From: CAZEGI01 sp964512105
GTDB lineage: Archaea > Altiarchaeota > Altiarchaeia > IMC4 > CAZEGI01
Assembly (NCBI GenBank): GCA_964512105.1
Contig: CAZEGI010000021.1
Span: 1-17,874, forward strand
Length of the DNA: 17,874 nt
Reading direction: 5' to 3'
Part shown: in pieces, positions 7,480 through 12,199 of the stretch
How the letters are laid out: the number at the start of each line of letters is the position of its first letter
Position numbering within the stretch: position 1 is the stretch's first letter
The notes under the pieces: model-generated
The model's database searches: none
The model's input: only the letters and a program-made list of their open reading frames with translations
What the model was told of the DNA's origin: nothing
Position numbers and translations under genes: made by a program

Positions 7480-7722
7480 CTAACTGCCCCTTTTGGCGAG
7501 TATCTTCCTATGTTTCTCCAACATCGATTTTTTCACCATCCTGTCCAAATCCATGACATCATCCATCGTCATCGTACTTTTGGACGTAAGCTTGTCCAGG
7601 AGTTCCAAATCCCTCGCCTTGGTCCATATCGCCTTTCTTGCCACTTCTGCCCACTTGACGTCGGAGTGTTTTTTCATAAGATTGTGCAGTTCGTTGGGCA
7701 CGTTGAACGTCATGTTAACCAT
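7480..7722 (-). CDS. vapB: VapB-type antitoxin (module 1)
   Basis: This 80-residue protein begins MVNMTFNVPNELHNLMKKH, which fits the short beta strand and helix of a ribbon-helix-helix-like archaeal VapB. WAEVARKAI (a W-[SA]-E-V-A-R-[KR]-A-I motif, strongly typical of this antitoxin group) follows, and then a charged toxin-binding tail. The start is set by a near-perfect ribosome-binding site, GAGGTGAT, four bases before the ATG at 7722; the GTG at 7731 lies inside that site and is unlikely to be used. It is clearly related to the second VapB at 8443-8664 (compare WSEVARRAI there). Its partner toxin survives only as a 3' remnant, so this is an orphan antitoxin. It may still bind its own promoter or neutralise a related toxin. 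Confidence 0.8.
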   Translation of the reverse strand: MVNMTFNVPNELHNLMKKHSDVKWAEVARKAIWTKARDLELLDKLTSKSTMTMDDVMDLDRMVKKSMLEKHRKILAKRGS

Positions 7723-7736
7723 CCAAATCACCTCAT

Positions 7737-7754
7737 TAAGTAAAATAAGTAAAA
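7737..7754. promoter_or_regulatory. Tandem 9-bp repeat in the vapB1 promoter
   Basis: TAAGTAAAA occurs twice without a gap (7737-7745 and 7746-7754) immediately upstream of the vapB1 ribosome-binding site. A TATA-like TTTATTTATTAA on the minus strand lies at about 7758-7770. The position between TATA box and start suggests a repeat-type operator for autoregulation by the antitoxin. The sequence is A/T-rich, so chance cannot be excluded. Confidence 0.35.
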
Positions 7755-7840
7755 CACCTTAATAAATAAAATTTACTTTAAATTCCCCCTAGATACGGAA
7801 TCCTCGTTGGGGTTTTTCCTGTTGATGTTGATTTTGGGTT

Positions 7841-7940
7841 NNNNNNNNNNNNNNNNNNNNNNNNNNNNNNNNNNNNNNNNNNNNNNNNNNNNNNNNNNNN
7901 NNNNNNNNNNNNNNNNNNNNNNNNNNNNNNNNNNNNNNNN
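7841..7940. other. Assembly gap of 100 N
   Basis: Exactly 100 N, the usual placeholder for a scaffold gap of unknown size. It lies next to one copy of the truB-end repeat, so a repeat may have broken the assembly. The 65 bases before the gap (7776-7840) show no recognisable gene: a minus-strand frame containing KININRKNPNEDSVS ends at 7773 but has no visible start. With the vapB1 promoter, the gap and the repeat at 7950-7987, the stretch 7723-8033 holds no gene that can be called. Confidence 0.95.
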
Positions 7941-7949
7941 CTTCTCCAT

Positions 7950-7987
7950 ACTCTTCCACCCCTTCGGATAAGTATCCGGTTTCATCG
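7950..7987 (-). repeat. truB-end repeat, copy C
   Basis: On the minus strand this encodes MKPDTYPKGWK, the same peptide as the C-terminus of TruB at 9649. About 32 of 38 positions match the truB copy (9667-9704), and the orientation is the same. It shares the ATCCGG variant with copy B, where truB has ATCGGG. Upstream of the ATG the similarity stops, so this is a detached gene end, not a truB pseudogene with its body. It lies between the gap and the end of vapC module 2. Confidence 0.7.
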
Positions 7988-8033
7988 CAATTGTCGAGAT
8001 TAATATATGAAAAGACGTGACTTTTTATGTGAA

Positions 8034-8446
8034 CTATGACAGCAATCTGATAATTTCTTCCGTATTTAACACTTTAATCTCCTCTATTTGTTTCAGCCTT
8101 TTATCGTCGCTCCAAAGAACAGTGTTTGGGTATGCGAGTGTGGATGCGATAAAAATTACGTCGTCAATATCGACCTCTTTTGCCAATTCGATTGCTTTTT
8201 CTTTGTATTTGTTAAAAGCTCGTTTGGTGCAATCATCACTTTTCTGAGTAGAAGGTTGAGCAGTTGGTCAAATTCACCCTTGCTCAATCCGCTTTTCTTC
8301 TGGATGTCACCCTTATGTTTCCCCAATTCTTCGAAAATGTACATAGGGAATATGAAGTAGCCCTCATATTCAAGTATCAATCTTCTAGTTACCGAATCCT
8401 TAATCAACGCCGCGAAGAGGACATTGGAGTCGATGACTATGTTCAT
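8034..8446 (-). pseudogene. vapC: VapC-type PIN-domain toxin with a single-base frameshift (module 2)
   Basis: The gene starts with ATG at 8446, overlapping the vapB2 stop by ATGA. The first frame gives MNIVIDSNVLFAALI, with the first PIN acidic residue D6, then YIFEELGKH with E39/E40, and continues to MIAPNELL. There the frame runs off into unrelated residues and stops at 8156. One base back, the other frame continues as FNKYKEKAIELAKEVDIDD, then VIFIASTLAY and LWSDDKRLKQIEEIKVLN, stopping at 8034. These carry the third and fourth PIN acidic residues. The shift sits at a run of four T on the coding strand (A4 at 8214-8217). A fifth T would restore a 137-residue toxin of normal VapC length. 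It is either a real inactivating mutation or a homopolymer or consensus sequencing error. VapC toxins are ribonucleases, often cutting tRNA or rRNA. Confidence 0.8.
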
Positions 8447-8664
8447 GCAATGAACCTCTTAGTGGCGTTCCTCTTCAATTTTCTGCTGAATTCTTCAACA
8501 TCCTTTTCGGTTAATTTGCTTTTTGATGCTAGTTTCTCCGCCATCTTAAGAGTTTCGATTTTATCTACGATCGCCCTTCTCGCGACTTCACTCCATCGGA
8601 TTTCGGAGAAAAGCCTCATCTCCTTATGGATACTCTCCGGTATAGATAGTGTTATGTTGGCCAT
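8443..8664 (-). CDS. vapB: VapB-type antitoxin (module 2)
   Basis: This 73-residue antitoxin starts MANITLSIPESIHKEM, a short strand and helix typical of archaeal ribbon-helix-helix-like VapB, followed by IRWSEVARRAI and a basic tail expected to wrap the toxin. The start at 8664 was chosen over upstream in-frame codons because the family begins this way and GTGAT lies three bases before it. The stop overlaps the vapC2 start (ATGA), the usual coupled arrangement. A perfect 7-bp inverted repeat lies just upstream, probably its own operator. It is homologous to the antitoxin at 7480-7722, so the island carries two diverged copies of one toxin-antitoxin type. Confidence 0.82.
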   Translation of the reverse strand: MANITLSIPESIHKEMRLFSEIRWSEVARRAIVDKIETLKMAEKLASKSKLTEKDVEEFSRKLKRNATKRFIA

Positions 8665-8668
8665 TTTA

Positions 8669-8700
8669 TCACATAAATATGTGAAAGCACATATATAAAT
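8669..8700 (-). promoter_or_regulatory. vapB2 promoter and palindromic operator
   Basis: TCACATA (8669-8675) and TATGTGA (8678-8684) form a perfect 7-bp inverted repeat with a 2-base spacer directly upstream of the vapB2 start, overlapping the GTGAT ribosome-binding site. A TATA-like ATTTATATA (minus strand, 8692-8700) lies just behind it. A third half-site-like CACATA is at 8688-8693. This is the place and shape expected for VapB/VapBC autorepression. Confidence 0.55.
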
Positions 8701-8753
8701 ACTTGCTATCCTCACGTGGGCGTTACTTCACAAATAATCATTCACTCACCCCT

Positions 8754-8791
8754 CGTTTTCCACCCCTTTAGATAAATATCCGGTTTCATCA
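8754..8791 (-). repeat. truB-end repeat, copy B
   Basis: On the minus strand this encodes MKPDIYLKGWKTRGE and a stop. About 33 of 38 positions match the real truB end at 9667-9704, in the same orientation. Sequence upstream of the ATG is not truB-like. It lies between vapB2 and the promoter of the winged-helix antitoxin operon, so it marks the boundary of two oppositely transcribed modules. Confidence 0.75.
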
Positions 8792-8831
8792 AATCTGGTT
8801 CAAATTCACAAAAATTAGCCAAATACATGCA

Positions 8832-8870
8832 TTTATATATTAGTTAATATCTATTTATTATTAACTAATA
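8832..8870 (+). promoter_or_regulatory. Promoter and 12-bp inverted repeat of the wHTH operon
   Basis: TATTAGTTAATA (8838-8849) and TATTAACTAATA (8859-8870) form a perfect 12-bp inverted repeat with a 9-base spacer. It overlaps a TATA-like TTTATATATTAG (8832-8843), roughly 50 bases before the ATG at 8886. A repressor bound here would block TBP/TFB or polymerase, which fits an autoregulated toxin-antitoxin type operon. Confidence 0.55.
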
Positions 8871-8885
8871 ACTATATCCGCAAAA

Positions 8886-9164
8886 ATGTCAAACATGGTA
8901 CACATACAAAAATTAGAGCATTCACCGACTTTGAATACGGTGTTGATGGTAGAGGAAACCCTGAAGAAAACGGACGAGAGTGTCATAACCATTGCAGAAC
9001 TCAAGCGAAGATTGCCCAAGCAGGTGAACCACAACATACTGAAGATAATACTCGAATATCTTGAGGAGAGCAACAAGATCGCAGTGAGCATTAAGGGCAT
9101 TACATGGATACACAACACAAACCTGAACATGAGACGGGCGCTGGCGGGTGGTCTTGAGTTATGA
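8886..9164 (+). CDS. Winged-helix-like antitoxin/regulator of a RelE-like module
   Basis: This 92-residue protein is rich in helix-forming sequence: VEETLKKTDESVITIAELK, RRLPKQVNHNILKIILEYLE, then a beta-hairpin-like NKIAVSIKGITWIHN. The arrangement (helices, then a two-stranded wing ending in an aromatic GITWI) is that of a small winged helix-turn-helix protein. From general recall, proteins of this type stand directly before RelE/ParE-like toxins in archaea; I could not check this by search. The start at 8886 has no good ribosome-binding site, and an ATG at codon 21 (MVEETLKK) is an alternative. A long inverted repeat lies in its promoter. The stop overlaps the next start by ATGA. Confidence 0.6.
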   Translation: MSNMVHIQKLEHSPTLNTVLMVEETLKKTDESVITIAELKRRLPKQVNHNILKIILEYLEESNKIAVSIKGITWIHNTNLNMRRALAGGLEL

Positions 9165-9397
9165 AAACAGTGCGGGTTATTCTTTCCCCGGAAGCGGAAG
9201 AAGTTTACAGATATCTCAATGAGCAGGCGCCTAATTCAAAAAACGAGAGGATGATTCTTAATGCAATTCATAAAAAGATGATTCTAATGAGTATCATGGC
9301 AAAAAAGAAGCTGGAATTTATAGATTGGTTGATGATACTGATATTGATTATTCTAATAATCTGGTTTATTAAGATGGTGGTTGGGGGACCGGTATGA
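9161..9397 (+). CDS. Truncated RelE-like toxin N-terminus running into a membrane segment
   Basis: The first 42 residues, MKTVRVILSPEAEEVYRYLN followed by ERMILNAIHKK, resemble the strand-helix-helix N-terminus of RelE/ParE-type toxins (SPEAEEVYxYL is typical). The rest of the toxin fold, with the catalytic or ribosome-binding strands, is missing. The frame goes straight into MAKKKLEFIDW and one very hydrophobic helix of about 20 residues ending MVVGGPV. An internal ATG at 9296 could start a separate 33-residue single-span membrane protein. So this is either a toxin remnant joined by deletion or insertion to a small membrane protein gene, or a genuine fusion. It overlaps the genes on both sides by four bases (ATGA), which keeps the three genes translationally linked. 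Total length is 78 residues. Confidence 0.55.
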   Translation: MKTVRVILSPEAEEVYRYLNEQAPNSKNERMILNAIHKKMILMSIMAKKKLEFIDWLMILILIILIIWFIKMVVGGPV

Positions 9398-9603
9398 AAT
9401 GGGAAAATGTATTATACTGGATATTCGTACTTTTTCTGATCTACCTAATCATCGAATTAATACGAAGATTGCTTGGGGGGAGTCTGGAGTTCGAAGAATT
9501 AATGGTTGGTTTGTTAATAGCAAATTTGGGATATGCTTTCCATATTAATTCAAAATTATCTGAACACATAGGTTGGCATAAAGGAAAGGGAAACGCTTCT
9601 TAA
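9394..9603 (+). CDS. Small membrane protein, unknown function
   Basis: This 69-residue protein has two hydrophobic stretches: residues 5-24 (VLYWIFVLFLIYLIIELI region) and about 36-50 (LMVGLLIANLGYAFHI). They are joined by a loop with RRLLGGSLEFEE, and the C-terminus is soluble and His-rich (SEHIGWHKGKGNAS). The first helix followed by basic residues and GG resembles the end of the preceding protein (FIKMVVGG), so the two may be related by duplication. I do not recognise the family. It is the last gene of the operon and converges on truB, 45 bases away; that gap (9604-9648) shows nothing else. A holin-like or membrane-acting toxin role is possible but only a guess. Confidence 0.55.
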   Translation: MKWENVLYWIFVLFLIYLIIELIRRLLGGSLEFEELMVGLLIANLGYAFHINSKLSEHIGWHKGKGNAS

Positions 9604-9648
9604 GGTAAAAACTGTAAAGAAAAGAATTGTTGTTGCATCACTAAAAAT

Positions 9649-10641
9649 TCATCCTTCTTTCTCCTTCGTTTTCCACCCCTTCGGATACGTATCGGGTTTC
9701 ATCACAACCCTATCCAAGTCAACAACTTCGCCTTTTTTTGATGCAAGGATTTCACCGCTTTCCATCAGGATTTTCCCGAACGCGACCAGTTCGTTTTTCA
9801 GCGTGAAGATGGAAACGAGCTCGCCTTTTTTTATGCCGGTTTCGAGTTTCACGACTCCGGGAACGTTGAGGTTTGCGCCGTGGCAGATTGCGTCAACAGC
9901 GGAATCAATGACCCAGATTTTTTTCAGGTCCTGGATTGCGAGCTCCATGGGCATTATGAGTTTTCTCAATTCCTTTTCATTTCCGGTTTCTTTCCAGTTT
10001 TCATATGCGTCCTTCAGGTCGTGGAGCGTCACGCATCTGGTTTCGTCCATCCATCCGACCTTGGTTCTGCGCAAGTCGGCCATATGCCCGCCGACGCCCA
10101 GGAACAGGCCGAGGTCGTGGCAGAGTTTTCTTATGTAGGTCCCGGATTCGCAGTGGCATCGGGCGAGGACGTCTCTTCCTGCGCGTTCCAGAAGTTCGAG
10201 TCCGTAAATTTCCCGGATGCGAAGTTCGCGTTTGACAGCGGACTTTATCGGCGGTCTCTGGTAAATTTTTCCCGTGAAGTATTCGAAGGATTTTTTTATT
10301 TCCTTGTCGTTTACGTCGCCATGCAAATGAAGGACGAAAACATATTCCTTTCCGCAGCCGAACAATGCCTGGAGAATTTTCGTTCCGTCGTCGAGGGCGA
10401 CGGGCAAGACGCCCGTCACTTGAGGGTCGAGAGTTCCGGAGTGGCCGACTTTTTTCAAATGAAGGATGTCCTTGACCCATGCGCTTACTTGATGTGAGGT
10501 CGGGCCGGAAACCTTGTCGAGAATCACGAAACCTGTTTGCAGGTACTCTTCAATCTCGCGTTTGTCTGGTTCGCGGCCGAATTCCGGGTTGGTGCTCTCT
10601 TCGTTTTTTACGAGCACTTCCCGCAGAATCTCGAAGTCCAT
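9649..10641 (-). CDS. truB: Cbf5/TruB-type RNA pseudouridine synthase
   Basis: This 330-residue archaeal Cbf5 is the catalytic subunit of H/ACA ribonucleoproteins and also modifies tRNA U55. The catalytic domain shows VSGPTSHQVSAWVK (residues 44-57) and VGHSGTLDPQVTGVLPVAL (65-83) with the catalytic aspartate D72. KIYQRPPIKSAVKR and the SGTYIRKLCHDLG motif follow. The C-terminal part from about 240 (IWVIDSAVDAICHGANLNVP, then KKGELVSIFTLKNELVAFG) is a PUA domain. The last residues, VVMKPDTYPKGWKTKEKEG, are the normal Cbf5 tail (compare the TYP-x-x-W end of relatives). Their coding sequence is present in two extra copies in the neighbouring island. The start is two bases after the L14e stop, an arrangement conserved in archaea. 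Partners Nop10, Gar1 and L7Ae are not in this window. Confidence 0.95.
   Translation of the reverse strand: MDFEILREVLVKNEESTNPEFGREPDKREIEEYLQTGFVILDKVSGPTSHQVSAWVKDILHLKKVGHSGTLDPQVTGVLPVALDDGTKILQALFGCGKEYVFVLHLHGDVNDKEIKKSFEYFTGKIYQRPPIKSAVKRELRIREIYGLELLERAGRDVLARCHCESGTYIRKLCHDLGLFLGVGGHMADLRRTKVGWMDETRCVTLHDLKDAYENWKETGNEKELRKLIMPMELAIQDLKKIWVIDSAVDAICHGANLNVPGVVKLETGIKKGELVSIFTLKNELVAFGKILMESGEILASKKGEVVDLDRVVMKPDTYPKGWKTKEKEG
9667..9704 (-). repeat. truB-end repeat, copy A (within truB)
   Basis: This is the coding sequence of MKPDTYPKGWKT at the end of truB, and the presumed source of copies B (8754-8791) and C (7950-7987). All three have the same orientation. The copies agree best over CGTTTTCCACCCCTT and GGTTTCATC, as read on the plus strand. 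It marks the border between core genes and the accessory island. Confidence 0.75.
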
Positions 10642-10643
10642 GC

Positions 10644-10871
10644 TCAGAAACCGGCCTGATCGAGTGCCTCCAGCACTTCCTCAGTTTTCGCGCCCTGCTT
10701 GACTTTTACAACTGCCGGTAAAGGTTCAAGGTGTGCTATGTTAACGTTCCCCCTTTTGACATCGCCGTCAACCAGCACTGTATTTTTGTCAACCTTGTCC
10801 AAGACGATGCAGTATTTTCCGGCTTCCCTGCCGGTCACTTTTTTGCATACCCTTCCGATATCAAGAATCAT
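10644..10871 (-). CDS. rpl14e: Ribosomal protein L14e
   Basis: This 75-residue protein is the normal length for archaeal L14e, a large-subunit ribosomal protein with an SH3-like/KOW fold. It shows IGRVCKKVTGREAGKYCIVL (residues 5-24), the KOW-like strand-turn, then DKVDKNTVLVDGDVKRGNVN, IAHLEPLP and an acidic helix. It is immediately upstream of truB (two-base spacing), as in many archaeal operons. The ATG at 10871 has no ribosome-binding site, but a TATA-like TTTTTAAG about 30 bases upstream suggests a leaderless or nearly leaderless message. Confidence 0.95.
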   Translation of the reverse strand: MILDIGRVCKKVTGREAGKYCIVLDKVDKNTVLVDGDVKRGNVNIAHLEPLPAVVKVKQGAKTEEVLEALDQAGF

Positions 10872-10944
10872 TTTGGAGTAATATAATGTACAATGCTCTT
10901 AAAAATTGTTTTTATTCGAATCCGGTTATATTTTAAAGCACAAA
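10872..10944. promoter_or_regulatory. Divergent promoters of rpl14e-truB and tfb
   Basis: Minus strand: TTTTTAAG at 10898-10905 lies about 30 bases from the L14e ATG. Plus strand: TTTTTATT at 10909-10916 lies about 30 bases from the tfb ATG at 10945. Both transcripts would have leaders of only a few bases. A further TTATATTT at 10927-10934 is too close to the tfb start for the usual spacing. Confidence 0.5.
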
Positions 10945-12153
10945 ATGCCCAAAGAAAGTAAAGATTCGACTGAGGCACAAGCACCTGTGTGCCCAAGCTG
11001 CAAAAACCCCTCACTTGTTACAGATTACAAGCACGGGGAGGTTATTTGCAAGAAATGCGGTCTTGTTATTGAAGACAGCTTGTTCGATTTTGGTCCTGAA
11101 TGGCGCGCCTTTGACGAGGAGCAGAAAAGCAAGAGAGCGCGTATCGGCGGTCCTGTGAAATTTGCGAAGTTGAGCAAGGGGCTTACCACTGAGATAGACC
11201 GATACGACAGGGACATCCGCGGGGGGGCGATACAGCCAGAAAGAAAGGCCCAGCTTTATCGTTTAAGAAAGTGGCAGCGCAGGAGCAGGATGAGCGATTC
11301 TGTTCAAAGGAACTTGTCAATTGCACTTCCGGAACTCGACAGGATGTGCGCCTACCTGAACATCCCGAACAATATCAAGGAAGAGTGCGCGATGTGGTAC
11401 CGAAAGGCTGTGAACAAAGGTATCGTGCGCGGGAGAAGCATTGAATCCGTTGTTGCTGCAATAATCTACCTCATATCAAGAAAGCACCATCTTCCGAAGA
11501 CGCTTGAGGAACTCGAGGCAGCGTCCGGCGTGAGGAGAAAGGACATTGGAAGAAGTTACCGTTTCGCATGCAGGCGTCTTGGTTTGAGAATGCCGATTGC
11601 AACACCGATGGACTATGTCCCGAGATTCGCTGCGGAGCTCGGGCTTTCCGGTGAAACTGAGGCGAAGGCGGTGGAGATACTGCAGAAGGCCAGGGAGAAG
11701 GGCGTAACGTCCGGAAGAGGGCCGACCGGAGTTGCGGCTGCTGCGATATACCTTGCGGGCAGGATAACAAAAGACAAGCAGACCCAGAAGGGGATTGCGG
11801 GGCGGCTAGCGGGCGTTACTGAGGTAACAATAAGAAACCGTTATGAGGAACTTGAGCGCGTGATTGGCACAAGCCTGCCAAAATTTGAGAGATATCTAGA
11901 GAGGGAAGACGTTCCGAAAACCGAGATTGCCGGAGGGGGGATCGAGTTATTCGCAAAGCCAAGGAAACGCGGGAGACCACCAAAACCGAAAAAACCGGAA
12001 AAGCCGAAAAAGAAGCGCGGAAGACCACCAAAACCGAAACCAAAAGAGAGACTCAAGCCGAGAAGAAAACGTGGAAGACCTGTGAAACCAAAAGTCAAGA
12101 AGAAAAAACCAAAGCCAAAGAAACGCGGCAGACCGAAAAAGAAAAAAAGATAA
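10945..12153 (+). CDS. tfb: Transcription initiation factor B (TFB/TFIIB) with AT-hook-like tail
   Basis: This 402-residue TFB recruits RNA polymerase to TBP-bound promoters. Residues 16-38 form the zinc ribbon (C16, C19, C35, C38), followed by the B-reader/linker with FGPEWRAFDEEQ and KLSKGLTTEIDRYDRD. Two cyclin-type repeats cover roughly 105-200 and 205-305. The second carries GRGPTGVAAAAIYLAGRI, followed by the helix-turn-helix EVTIRNRYEEL that contacts BRE. TFBs normally end around residue 300-310. Here about 65 more residues from 336 are almost entirely Lys, Arg, Pro and Gly, with four GRP cores (343, 359, 377, 395) in contexts such as KRGRPPKPK, as in AT-hooks. The start at 10945 was chosen because upstream codons in the frame begin only with TTG and the ribbon follows directly. 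It is divergent from rpl14e-truB. Confidence 0.95.
   Translation: MPKESKDSTEAQAPVCPSCKNPSLVTDYKHGEVICKKCGLVIEDSLFDFGPEWRAFDEEQKSKRARIGGPVKFAKLSKGLTTEIDRYDRDIRGGAIQPERKAQLYRLRKWQRRSRMSDSVQRNLSIALPELDRMCAYLNIPNNIKEECAMWYRKAVNKGIVRGRSIESVVAAIIYLISRKHHLPKTLEELEAASGVRRKDIGRSYRFACRRLGLRMPIATPMDYVPRFAAELGLSGETEAKAVEILQKAREKGVTSGRGPTGVAAAAIYLAGRITKDKQTQKGIAGRLAGVTEVTIRNRYEELERVIGTSLPKFERYLEREDVPKTEIAGGGIELFAKPRKRGRPPKPKKPEKPKKKRGRPPKPKPKERLKPRRKRGRPVKPKVKKKKPKPKKRGRPKKKKR
11953..12150 (+). repeat. AT-hook-like repeat region in the 3' end of tfb
   Basis: Four repeats of about 48-54 bases each encode a [KR]-[KR]-[KR]-G-R-P core followed by Pro/Lys-rich linkers; the GRP cores start at codons 343, 359, 377 and 395. 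The first two repeat units are nearly identical at DNA level (AGACCACCAAAACCGAAA occurs in both), pointing to recent internal duplication. The region is strongly purine-rich on the coding strand. Confidence 0.8.
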
Positions 12154-12199
12154 GCTGGGCACTTGATGGTAATATGCTACTTCTACAATTATTTTTACT

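Noticed and set aside
7773..7985. Minus-strand open frame spanning the N gap, starting MKPDTYPKGWK
   Set aside because: The frame is continuous only because N codons are not stops. Its first part is the truB-end repeat and its last part has no recognisable content.
8214..8217. Programmed frameshift site in vapC2
   Set aside because: The in-frame sequence around the T-run (CTT TTA A) does not fit the usual slippery X-XXY-YYZ pattern, and no downstream structure is obvious; mutation or sequencing error is simpler.
9604..9648. Possible small RNA or att core in the gap between the last island gene and truB
   Set aside because: The 45 bases show no stable hairpin, no box elements and no extra repeat copy.
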